Assembly: GCF_014596565.1 (NCBI RefSeq) | Contig: NZ_NOIN01000004.1 | Location: 62,001-126,000, forward strand | Reading direction: 5' to 3' | DNA: 64,000 bases | Origin: Pseudomonas sp. PSB18 | GTDB lineage: Bacteria; Pseudomonadota; Gammaproteobacteria; Pseudomonadales; Pseudomonadaceae | Shown here: positions 1 through 8,575 of the stretch, piece by piece | Layout: each line of letters opens with the position of its first letter | Numbering within the stretch: the first letter of the stretch is position 1 | The notes under the pieces: generated by a model | What the model was told of the DNA's origin: nothing | The model's database searches: none | Seen by the model: the letters and a program-made list of their open reading frames with translations, nothing else | Translations under genes and position numbers: made by a program

Positions 1-289
1 ACCACGCCAAGGTGTTCTTGCCGCCCGGCACCTCAAAGTTGGCCTCCATGATCGCCATGGTCATCAGGTTCTCCATGATCGCCATGTTGGTGAGCGACAT
101 GTTGGCGCCGTAGCCTACCAGCGCGTTTCCCAACATCAGCGCGTCCAGGTCCTTGGTCGGGCTGTCCAGCAACGCTGCGGATCGACGCACACGGCGGCCG
201 GGAGAAACCAGCGCCTTGCGCCTGTTGATGCGCGCACCGATCAGTTCAATACTCTGTTCGATACTTACTTCACTTTCAAACTGTTCCAT
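1..289 (-). CDS. Unknown protein, 3' end cut by window edge
   Basis: An open frame starts at an ATG at 289-287 and runs off the left edge, giving 96 codons. A purine-rich AAGGAAG lies just upstream on the minus strand. The protein begins MEQFESEVSIEQSIELIGAR, then has a basic stretch (RINRRKALVSPGRRVRRSA) and a Met-rich helix-like stretch (NMSLTNMAIMENLMTMAIME). I recognise no family. It is transcribed away from the 220-aa unknown at 508, and a 218-bp AT-rich gap separates them. Being close to a large toxin-like gene it could be an accessory or immunity factor, but that is only inference from position. Most of the gene may lie outside the window. Confidence 0.6.
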   Translation of the reverse strand, partial: MEQFESEVSIEQSIELIGARINRRKALVSPGRRVRRSAALLDSPTKDLDALMLGNALVGYGANMSLTNMAIMENLMTMAIMEANFEVPGGKNTLAW

Positions 290-507
290 ATAACTTCCTT
301 GGTTATGTAATGACCGCTCCTGCGGACAAGCTGCAATCTAGTTCACCCTCCAGACAAACTGCAACTTCAAGCCCATTACAGCATATGTAGCTCCCTTACC
401 TCCCGCCCACTCCCAACAAATATCCAGATTTAAATAAGCGCACTCACTCACTTGAATTCAGCGACCACCATTGTATTTATAAAGGACAACTTTTACGGAG
501 ACCATCC

Positions 508-1170
508 ATGAGTAACGAATCACTGACCGGTCTGGTCACCGGCCCTAACCTGCTTTCCTATATCGAGACGCTTTCGCCGCAGGATCACAACGACATCGCG
601 GACTGCAATAGCATTGCCACCCGATCAGCCGACCTTGGTCATAACCGCTATACCGACTCCAAAGGCTGGTTCGAAGAGTATGTCCGCACATTGAATTTCC
701 TCGGCTGGTCGCTGTATGACGACACCATCTTCACCCGCACCCGGCACCTCGTTTCGGGCTCGGTGGCAGACTTCCTGGTTCAGGGCGCCCAGGCCATGAA
801 GGACTCACGGCAGGCGAACGCAATGATCGATACCCTCGATGCCCTGAAAGCCGATCAGCCGGCAACGCTGTCCTTCGACAGGGAAACCCGCCAAGGCGAA
901 ACGTTTCAGATCATCCCGGCCCGCTACGACTCACGGAACGACGTCCATATCGCCGTCTACAAGCTCGAACTGAGCGTGGATATAAAGAAACACAACTTTC
1001 TCTTTTGGGACTGGGAAAAGCGCTCGGCAAAAATTACCCAGCAACAGGCATTCTTCAAACTGGACAGGATTCATTTGAACAACAAAAGAACCCTTATAAA
1101 GAAGAAGCTGGGCGAACACCTCATGCGGCGATTCAACTTGAAAAGGAATCGCCCCATGAGCATTCAATAA
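508..1170 (+). CDS. Unknown 220-aa protein beside the toxin gene
   Basis: The ORF starts MSNESLTGLVTGPNLLSYIE, with ACGGAGA about 8 nt before the ATG and a possible AT-rich -10 (TATTTATAAAG) about 35 nt upstream. The protein is soluble, with no signal peptide or membrane segment. Its C-terminal third is strongly basic (KKKLGEHLMRRFNLKRNRP). I recognise no domain. It converges on the large toxin gene, whose stop lies 28 bp beyond its own stop, and is divergent from the truncated unknown gene at the left edge. A role as toxin partner, regulator or immunity factor is possible from position alone. The coding call rests on length, ribosome site and an in-frame reading that reaches the convergent gene. 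Confidence 0.65.
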   Translation: MSNESLTGLVTGPNLLSYIETLSPQDHNDIADCNSIATRSADLGHNRYTDSKGWFEEYVRTLNFLGWSLYDDTIFTRTRHLVSGSVADFLVQGAQAMKDSRQANAMIDTLDALKADQPATLSFDRETRQGETFQIIPARYDSRNDVHIAVYKLELSVDIKKHNFLFWDWEKRSAKITQQQAFFKLDRIHLNNKRTLIKKKLGEHLMRRFNLKRNRPMSIQ

Positions 1171-1197
1171 TCAGCTCCGCTTTATTGAGCGACCTGA

Positions 1198-4100
1198 TTA
1201 ACCCACCGCATTACTTTCCACCGCTTTCGAAACGCTCAGCAGATCCTTCAGCATGATGCTGTTGCGGGGATTCGGTTGGGCGTCCAGACGCCGTATCAAC
1301 TTTGAAACGGCATAACGTCGATGCCCCTCGAAACTGAGCAAGACCTCACCCCGCAAGTTGATATCGCTGGCATACACCTCACGAACAATCACACTGTGTC
1401 CACTATCAGGATCAATGATCACCAAGTGCTCATCGACAATGCTCAGCAACAGTCTGTCCGGGTCATCCAGCTCCCAGATCAACTTGCCAGGTTCGGCAGG
1501 TGCGTCGTCCAGGGAAGGCCGACAGTTGAGAACGACCGCTTCGAGCCTGAGCCAGGCCGCCTTGGTCAGCCGGTAGCTGACACTTCCCTGCCCCATGCGC
1601 AGGACCAAGGTGGTCACATCGTCCGGCAGCAGATCGTCGATCTTGATCTTTTCCCCGCTGACGACCAGTACCTCGCCGTCACGCCGGACGTAGTCGAGGG
1701 GCCCCGCCTCTTCCATGGCCGGGTAGCTCAACAGCTTGCCATGGCTGTGTTCATGAAGCAGCACGTTGCCCGGCCGCTGGGGCCCCAATAAATCGAAGGC
1801 CCCAGGGATCTCGGCCCTGGGTACCCGAATCAAGCGTTTGCGCTCAGTGACGAACCATTGCAGCTCCTTGGGATCCTCCACGGTCAGCAACGCGCTACGA
1901 AACGGCCGGTCCGCCAATTGTTCGAGCCTCTCCTGCTTCCGGCCATCCTGGGCCATGACCCATTCACGAGTCACGCCGGTGATCAACGCTGGCGCTCGAT
2001 TGCGCAGCGACACCACGACACCTTCGGGCGTCACACCACGCAGCCCCGCACCTTCGACCGTCACCTCGACAAATTGCCAAGGCGCCCATTCACGCCGCGC
2101 CCTCGGCAACGCGTCGGCCTGCAACACTTGCGCGCCCCGTCCAAAGATCGACTCAAGTTTCTGCGGGTCGATGAACGCCTGGCGATGGACTTCACCCTTG
2201 GACACATCGAATAACCAGGCCGCCTCGCCATCCGGAGTGACGCTCAGCAAGCGCATTTCCCTGCCATGCCCCGGTTCAGCCAGTAGCAGCCTGTTGCCGA
2301 TGTACCACGCACATAACTTCGCGTCACCGCTGAAGTTGGTCAGGCCGACAAGGGCCAGACACTCGGTGGCGCGTCGTCGGGCCAGCGGCTCCAGTGCAGA
2401 CCACCAATGGGCCCGATTCTTGAACCATGGCTCGTTCATGCCTCCCAGGCTCAGCTCGCCCTGGTCCGTAAGGGTGTAGAACAGTCCGTCGGAAGTCAGC
2501 ACCAGATAGCCATCGTCAAGGGCGATGATATTGTCCAGCTTCTCGTACTGCTTCCACTTGCTCGACCATTGCCACTTGCCCCCCACCAGGGTGCGCCGCC
2601 GGCGGCACAGTTCCTTTCCGGGCCTGTCGTATACGATGAACACATCGCTGCCGTCCCTCGGCGTGAGCAACGTCAGATCCGTCATGTTCTTGATCGAGTC
2701 CGGCCAGCCGCGCAGATGGTTATGTTTCGGCGCGGGGCGGATGATCAGTTGGTCACTGCGGCGAACCCAGGCGATGTCCCGCCACTGCGCATCGATTTTC
2801 CAGCAGACCGAAACAAAGGGCGCCGGCTGCCAATCGACGGTGACGTAAGTCGCCTCATTATCGACATACGGTGTGAAGGGGTAACCACTGCCCAGAACCT
2901 GGGTCCAGTCGGCCAGTGTTTCGCTGGCACTGAACACCGATTCCAGCGCCGGCCCTTCCTCCCGAGTCATCGAACTCAACAGCAATTGCCCATCATGGAT
3001 GACATAGACCAGCACATCGCGGGTCTGGTCCGCACGGGTGATTTGCTGTTCGACATGAATCACCCCTTGATCATCCGCCTCGACGCTGCGGATGGTGGTC
3101 GCCGCATTCTTTGCGCTCCGTAGCCAATAACGATGACTCAATAGCCCGGTGGTCGCATCGACTTGCCAGATGATCAGGCCCTTCGGTTCATAAAAGTAGG
3201 CACTGTCGCCTGCCACCGCCCCCAGCAGCGCATCATCAGTCCCCGGGATATCGCTACGGATGTACAGGAAACGGTCCTCCTTCGCGTCATACCAGGCCGT
3301 GACGTAACGGGGCTCGTCGGACTTCTCGAAGGGAATCAGGTAGCGATGGACCGGCGTATAGGGCATCACCAGGCGATGACCTTGCGCCAGGCGCTTGAGG
3401 TGTGGCTGCAATGCCTGTCGATCCATGCCCGCAGGCACATCCTGCTCGATGAGCGTGAGTTTGCGTTCGCCCAGCTCGACATGGAACACCTGATTGCCAG
3501 CGATCCGCAGCAGCACATCATGAAGGCCCGTTCCCGTGAAGCTCACCTGGACGGCGCCCACGAACAGTTTCGCGTAACGTTCGATCCGGATGTCGCCCTC
3601 AGAGGCCCAGGGCGCATCCAGCACCCAACCCGAGCGCTGTCGGTTCAACGACTCGAGTGTGAGGCTCACGCCGGGATTGAGGCCCACTGCGCAGCGCTTG
3701 CCCGCGCCTCGGATCCGATAGCTGATCTTTCCGTGCCACACCGTCGGGAGCACCGGCACCACCAGCGAACGCTCGGTCTCGTCGAGCAACACGTCGATCA
3801 CGGTTGGCCGGTAATCCGGGAGCATGCGGTACAGGATGTAGTCGCTCGGAAACGAATAGAACGAAAACAGGAACAGCCATCCGCCATCCGCCTTCTTTTT
3901 CTCCAGCCGCCGGGCCGTGTCGAACCCGGTGTCATGGCGCAATCCCGCGAATGGCAGCGCCTTGTACTCATAGCGGTAACAGGTTCTCGGCACGCAAGGC
4001 AGTACGACGGCCTGATCGGTGGACGGGGTGAACCTGACTCGCTCGGTCAGGCGCAGCTCCCGGCGGATATCGATCGCCTGGTCATAATCGTCATCGAACG

Positions 4101-7100
4101 TCGGCACGCCGAAATGATCCCGCAACGGATACAACCTCGGGCTATCCAGCGCCAGTTCGCCGCGGACCAGGTCCAACGTACCAACGATCAGCGACGAATG
4201 TGGCAACCAGGCGTCGCTGCGAGCGTCAAACCGATAGGCCTGGAGATGGGCCTTGGTCAGTTCGTCGAAGAACAGCCCGACCTGCCTGGCCTCTTCGGCG
4301 ATGGCGGCGAAGCCCTGGGCCACTGCCGTCACGCCTACCGCCAAGCCCCCCAGGATCACGGCAGCCCCGCCAAGAAACGCTCCCGCAGTGGTAGCGCCGA
4401 CCGTGAGCGCTCCCGCCGACAGCACCAGCCCGGCCGAATCGAAAGCCAGTTGAGTGCCGAACCGGGTGCGCTCGATCCCGCTGGACGCGGTCGACAACTG
4501 ATAGATATCGAACCCGACATTCGCCAGTTGCAGCAAGCCTCCGGTCGCCTCGCTGACGCTGGACCCCACCGCCGCCTTGACCACTGGCGCAACCGTGCGG
4601 GCAATCAATTTCTCTTCCGCCAGCGCCTGCCGGACCAGGCCTACCAAGCCTGCCACATCGGTCACGTTGCCATGCACCAGTTGTGCGTAATTGACGTAGA
4701 CATGCAGCCGCACTGCCAGGGACAGAGGGCGGTCCGGCCCTTCCCGCTCAGTCAACGCGGACATCAGCGCCTGTATGCTGAAACCGGCATTGAGGGTGTG
4801 GACGCTGCCCACTTCGGCAGGCCCGCTCGGGACCAAGGGTTTGTTGGCCAGGGCCAGAAAACGCTCCGAGAGATAGTTCTTGATCCGCAGGAGTCGATGA
4901 TCGTCGGAGATGACCCATACCAGTTGCTCGGGGTCTTTCGGATCGATCAGGTTGATCCGATACGACCCGTCCGAGGTGATTTCCAGGGTTTCGAACAACG
5001 GCACAAGTTGCGGCGCCAATCGGTTCTGCTGCCGGAGCTGGGCCGTGACCTCGGCAATGCGCTGTCCCCACCAGTGACCATCCAGCGCCAACAGGCTGCT
5101 GCCGAGCCGAGGATTGTTCATGAGCGATTGCCCGCGGGCACCGGCCAAGCGCTGCCTGACTGGGGGTTGCGAATGGCCAGGCAAGGCGCCGGGTTGCAGC
5201 AGCTCCAAGACCCGGATCGAACCGGGCAATGAGGTTTTCGACACCCGCTCACCGTCCAACTCGATCAGTTCGAACGTCGGACGGGCAGCATCCCCATACG
5301 CCGCATAGTGAACAGCCATTTCCTGCTGGATAAAGAACCGCTCCAGCGCCTGCCTGAATCGAGTGGCATGCTCGAACTCGAAGACGCCGAAATTCGGATC
5401 GTAAAAGTGATAGGTGCTGCGCTCGCCGTCGAAGGTCCTGGCCACCAGCATGGCGTGGTTGTCGGAATTGAGCATCAACGTGCCGGTGGTCGTCCTGGCT
5501 TGCAGCGTCTCCACGACCCGCTTCAGATCCGAGCGCCCCAAGGCACTGCCGACGTCACTGAGCTGCACTTCGCGCAACGCTTCCACACCTTGCAGAAACG
5601 TCACGCAATCGCTTGCCTCTGGCTCTATGGCCCCCAGATAGAAGCGCTCGCGCAGGGTGTTGACTGCCGCCTTATCCGTTGCCATGGCCGCCGCCATGAC
5701 CAGGGTCAGCGGATAGCAACGCCCGCCGACCCTGTCACCTTCGCCTTGAAGCAACAAGTCCTGGGGGACAAGCTTGATCGTGTCAGCCTCGAAGCCATCG
5801 AGGACAGTTGCCAGGCGCTCGGTGATCCGGTCGCGGTACTCAAGCTTCGCCACCTGCTGGATCCGGGCAACGTGCCGACCCCACTGGCGCAGTGTCAGGG
5901 GCTGCTCCAGCGCCTTCTTCTTCAAGCCCAGGGCGGTTTCGGAATGCCCGGGCGGCTCACCACTCGGGTCGGCCAACCCGGCCTGGAAAGCCGGCGCCTG
6001 AAGCTTGAACAGGACACACTCGATCGTCGCGTAGTTGCCCGCGATGCCGCGCTCGTCGAGGTTGTTGGCCAGGTTATCCAGCTGTGGGCGAGCCGCCTCG
6101 AAGCTGCGGTTATCCAGCGCCTGCGCGCCGATCAACGCCCCCACCAGCAGGCGTTGCAACGGGCTCAGTTGAGCCACTTCGAAACTGCCCTTGGCCAGAC
6201 GACCCAACAGTTCAACGATCGACAAGCGCTGGGTCTGCGTATCGCTCAAGGAGGCGGGGGGCAGCAACCTCGCGCTCTGGTCGCGGATCGACTGGCGCTC
6301 GGCAAAACTCAACACGATGGCCTTATCGAAAGTCACCATGCCGGTATGACCGCGCTTCATCGCATCCATGAAGGTATCACCCAGCTCATCGGCCAGATGT
6401 TGCAGCAACTCGGTGGATAGCACATGACGGCCCTCCAGCAGCGGCCAGCCTTCATCGAACTGGAGCGAGCGGTACTTGAGCAGCTCAGCCATGTCACCGG
6501 CGTAACGGGCCGCGAAACGGCCTTCCTTCCAGCGCTTTTGCTCGTTGGCGAGCCATTGCGCGGTATCGCTTTCGTTCTCCTTCCAGGAGTGGTCCTGCTC
6601 TTCCTCGGTGGCCAGGTTAACGCTGGTGACCGCCGGGATGGCGGCTTCCGCTCGCCACCGTTCAGCCGTTCGAGGCGTGAAATGCGCTCTCAGGTGAGCC
6701 GCCATGCCCTCGAGCATGGCGCCAGGTCCGGTCAGGTAGATCGTCACTTCGCTCTGGGGGCGGATTCCATCGCTGTAGTAGGTAGCGGCGGCCTGCACCA
6801 ACAAAGACGTGGTCATTTCCACTTCCGGTGGCAACTCATGCAAAGCACCAAACACCTGGGTCGCCGCCTGATTTGCAACACGGGCCATGGCGTCGACATC
6901 GGTAAAGGCGACGTTCTGCTCATCGGCCAGGCGAGCGGTGGCATCGACGATTTCATAGTTGAGCCTGAAACGATCGAGCACGGCCTTGACCATCGCCGAA
7001 CCCGGGTGGGCCATCAGAAATGCGTTGCTCAACGAGTTCCGTACCACAACGGCGCGCAGCTCGTATGGACGAGCCAAGCGCTCCACCGGCATGCGGAAAA

Positions 7101-8259
7101 CGCGGTTCAACTCGGGTTTGCTGTCCGCGAAGCCCTTGAGTGCCTCACGACTTTCCAATGGAATCTGCTCCAGATAATCCATGTACTTGTTGCGCAAGGT
7201 CTGACGACCCGGCATCCAGTCGGGATTGCGATCAAGCAGCAACTGCAGCGTGCCCAGGAGCGCATCGGTCTTGAACCCGCGAATGTCGACTGACCCCAGT
7301 TTTTCCAGCAAGGGTGGCAGACAGTCGACGTCGGCATATCGGCCGCCCTCCCTGAGCAGCGCCTCGGCGCGCACGACATCGGAGGCTGAGGCAAAATTGC
7401 CACGCAGGCTGATCTCGCGTTCGTAGATGTCTTTCAGTTGAAGCCCTTCACCCCGAGCCAGATCACGCAGCGCCAAGTTCCCTTCGGCCAATGCCTGCAG
7501 GCTGCGCTGGTTATCGGCCTTCAGGGTATTCAGCCGCGCCTTGTCCTGGCCATAGGCCCGAACCAGCAGGTCCACTCGCGCATCATCGGCACTGCCGCCG
7601 TTTTCCACGGCCTTCTTGATATGGGCATACATCTGCTGTTTGAGGACGATGGCACGTTCTTCATAAAGGTCACCCAATTCGAATGCATCGGTACTGTCCT
7701 TCCCTCCGCTGGACATGGCATCCGCCTTGGCGGCTTCGACAATAATCCGGTTGGTTTCATAGGCCAGCAGTGCATCACTGTCATACCAGAGATAAAGTTG
7801 ATGCCCCTCGGCGCCCATCACGCGCTTCCAGATATTGATGTAGTCGCGTTGAATGACGCCAATACCTCCGCCGAGCCAGGCAAAGTGCAGTTTTTTCGGC
7901 ACTTCCGTGGCCGCTACTTTCAATTGATCGAGACTGTTTTGCAGGCGCGTTTCAAAATCCTCTACCTGGTTTTGAATGTGCGCCAGATCCACAGCAGCGG
8001 AGCCGCCAGTTGGCGTCAGCTCAGCGGCGCGGCGCCGACGACTGCCCCGCAATGCCGTCAACGCCTGTTTGAGCAGCCCCAGCGGTTCCAACAGGTATGA
8101 CGCATCCTGCACGGCAATGCAGCCGGAGTAATATCGGAGCACCGCATCATATTGATCATCACCCTTGTAGGGCACTAACGCCTGTTCAAGATCCTTCAGC
8201 TTTAGTACACCCTTGAAATCGACATAACCAGCCGTCGATGAAAACCTGCTCTCACTCAT
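1198..8259 (-). CDS. Large glycosyltransferase/C58-like protease/pore-domain toxin (LifA/TcdB-like)
   Basis: A 2353-aa protein. The ATG at 8259 (MSESRF...) is preferred because GGAAG lies 8 nt upstream; an in-frame ATG at 8337 would add 26 unconvincing residues. Residues about 121-131 read PKKLHFAWLGG, and about 305-312 read GGRYADVD, the DXD sugar-nucleotide/metal motif of the TcdA/TcdB glycosyltransferase family. C848 (GGRCYPL), H935 (NSDNHAML) and D954 (HFYDPNFG) fit the Cys-His-Asp triad of YopT-type C58 peptidases. Residues about 1230-1325 are hydrophobic and Gly/Ala-rich, like the TcdA/TcdB pore region. The remaining ~1000 residues are not recognised. No signal peptide is visible. The order resembles E. 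coli lymphostatin (LifA/Efa1) at a length close to TcdB. Substrate and host target are unknown. Domain calls are by eye. Confidence 0.8.
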   Translation of the reverse strand: MSESRFSSTAGYVDFKGVLKLKDLEQALVPYKGDDQYDAVLRYYSGCIAVQDASYLLEPLGLLKQALTALRGSRRRRAAELTPTGGSAAVDLAHIQNQVEDFETRLQNSLDQLKVAATEVPKKLHFAWLGGGIGVIQRDYINIWKRVMGAEGHQLYLWYDSDALLAYETNRIIVEAAKADAMSSGGKDSTDAFELGDLYEERAIVLKQQMYAHIKKAVENGGSADDARVDLLVRAYGQDKARLNTLKADNQRSLQALAEGNLALRDLARGEGLQLKDIYEREISLRGNFASASDVVRAEALLREGGRYADVDCLPPLLEKLGSVDIRGFKTDALLGTLQLLLDRNPDWMPGRQTLRNKYMDYLEQIPLESREALKGFADSKPELNRVFRMPVERLARPYELRAVVVRNSLSNAFLMAHPGSAMVKAVLDRFRLNYEIVDATARLADEQNVAFTDVDAMARVANQAATQVFGALHELPPEVEMTTSLLVQAAATYYSDGIRPQSEVTIYLTGPGAMLEGMAAHLRAHFTPRTAERWRAEAAIPAVTSVNLATEEEQDHSWKENESDTAQWLANEQKRWKEGRFAARYAGDMAELLKYRSLQFDEGWPLLEGRHVLSTELLQHLADELGDTFMDAMKRGHTGMVTFDKAIVLSFAERQSIRDQSARLLPPASLSDTQTQRLSIVELLGRLAKGSFEVAQLSPLQRLLVGALIGAQALDNRSFEAARPQLDNLANNLDERGIAGNYATIECVLFKLQAPAFQAGLADPSGEPPGHSETALGLKKKALEQPLTLRQWGRHVARIQQVAKLEYRDRITERLATVLDGFEADTIKLVPQDLLLQGEGDRVGGRCYPLTLVMAAAMATDKAAVNTLRERFYLGAIEPEASDCVTFLQGVEALREVQLSDVGSALGRSDLKRVVETLQARTTTGTLMLNSDNHAMLVARTFDGERSTYHFYDPNFGVFEFEHATRFRQALERFFIQQEMAVHYAAYGDAARPTFELIELDGERVSKTSLPGSIRVLELLQPGALPGHSQPPVRQRLAGARGQSLMNNPRLGSSLLALDGHWWGQRIAEVTAQLRQQNRLAPQLVPLFETLEITSDGSYRINLIDPKDPEQLVWVISDDHRLLRIKNYLSERFLALANKPLVPSGPAEVGSVHTLNAGFSIQALMSALTEREGPDRPLSLAVRLHVYVNYAQLVHGNVTDVAGLVGLVRQALAEEKLIARTVAPVVKAAVGSSVSEATGGLLQLANVGFDIYQLSTASSGIERTRFGTQLAFDSAGLVLSAGALTVGATTAGAFLGGAAVILGGLAVGVTAVAQGFAAIAEEARQVGLFFDELTKAHLQAYRFDARSDAWLPHSSLIVGTLDLVRGELALDSPRLYPLRDHFGVPTFDDDYDQAIDIRRELRLTERVRFTPSTDQAVVLPCVPRTCYRYEYKALPFAGLRHDTGFDTARRLEKKKADGGWLFLFSFYSFPSDYILYRMLPDYRPTVIDVLLDETERSLVVPVLPTVWHGKISYRIRGAGKRCAVGLNPGVSLTLESLNRQRSGWVLDAPWASEGDIRIERYAKLFVGAVQVSFTGTGLHDVLLRIAGNQVFHVELGERKLTLIEQDVPAGMDRQALQPHLKRLAQGHRLVMPYTPVHRYLIPFEKSDEPRYVTAWYDAKEDRFLYIRSDIPGTDDALLGAVAGDSAYFYEPKGLIIWQVDATTGLLSHRYWLRSAKNAATTIRSVEADDQGVIHVEQQITRADQTRDVLVYVIHDGQLLLSSMTREEGPALESVFSASETLADWTQVLGSGYPFTPYVDNEATYVTVDWQPAPFVSVCWKIDAQWRDIAWVRRSDQLIIRPAPKHNHLRGWPDSIKNMTDLTLLTPRDGSDVFIVYDRPGKELCRRRRTLVGGKWQWSSKWKQYEKLDNIIALDDGYLVLTSDGLFYTLTDQGELSLGGMNEPWFKNRAHWWSALEPLARRRATECLALVGLTNFSGDAKLCAWYIGNRLLLAEPGHGREMRLLSVTPDGEAAWLFDVSKGEVHRQAFIDPQKLESIFGRGAQVLQADALPRARREWAPWQFVEVTVEGAGLRGVTPEGVVVSLRNRAPALITGVTREWVMAQDGRKQERLEQLADRPFRSALLTVEDPKELQWFVTERKRLIRVPRAEIPGAFDLLGPQRPGNVLLHEHSHGKLLSYPAMEEAGPLDYVRRDGEVLVVSGEKIKIDDLLPDDVTTLVLRMGQGSVSYRLTKAAWLRLEAVVLNCRPSLDDAPAEPGKLIWELDDPDRLLLSIVDEHLVIIDPDSGHSVIVREVYASDINLRGEVLLSFEGHRRYAVSKLIRRLDAQPNPRNSIMLKDLLSVSKAVESNAVG

Positions 8260-8458
8260 AACAACACTTCCATTTATCGTATATGAATAGCCGAAGCCAC
8301 TTCCAGGCAACGGCAGCCCACACATGCACTCAGGCACCTGGGCATTAAACTTTAAAGAATGACACTCTCGATAAGCGCGAATAAAAGTAACCTAGCGCCC
8401 AGCCACGACTCAACCAATAAGAAAACCAATAAATTTCCAAATAAGAAACCAACTTCAT

Positions 8459-8483
8459 GTTACAGGCACAGTATGCCCGTAAC
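8459..8483. promoter_or_regulatory. Inverted repeat, candidate operator for the toxin gene
   Basis: Arms GTTACAGGCA and TGCCCGTAAC are separated by 5 nt and match at 9 of 10 positions. The dyad lies about 200 bp upstream of the toxin ATG. A 12-bp perfect palindrome (GTTATATATAAC) follows at 8500-8511. No regulator is identified. Confidence 0.35.
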
Positions 8484-8547
8484 TTGATGTCATAGAGCGG
8501 TTATATATAACTAAAGAGATCAGTAACCAATCGATTCGAGAAACGAC

Positions 8548-8567
8548 GGCAGCCCGAGCGGGCTGCC
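8548..8567 (-). terminator. Hairpin at the end of the cobG-H-I-J operon
   Basis: GGCAGCCC-GAGC-GGGCTGCC is a perfect 8-bp stem with a 4-nt loop, 9 bp beyond the cobJ stop. On the minus strand it is followed only by GTCGTTTCTC, so the U-tract is weak. Confidence 0.55.
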
Positions 8568-8575
8568 GGGTTGCG

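Larger units (their letters stand above)
8260..8575. other. AT-rich gene-free stretch upstream of the toxin
   Basis: This 316-bp gap lies between the toxin start and the end of cobJ. It is visibly richer in A/T than its surroundings and holds two dyads (8459-8483 and 8500-8511) and the cob operon terminator hairpin. No ORF here looks coding. Confidence 0.6.

Noticed and set aside
3163..5232. 689-codon open frame antisense to the toxin
   Set aside because: Arg/Gln/His-rich composition, no ribosome site and no recognisable motif; it is the complementary-strand shadow of a GC-rich gene. Other long antisense frames (e.g. 51937-53892 over livMH) are dismissed for the same reason.
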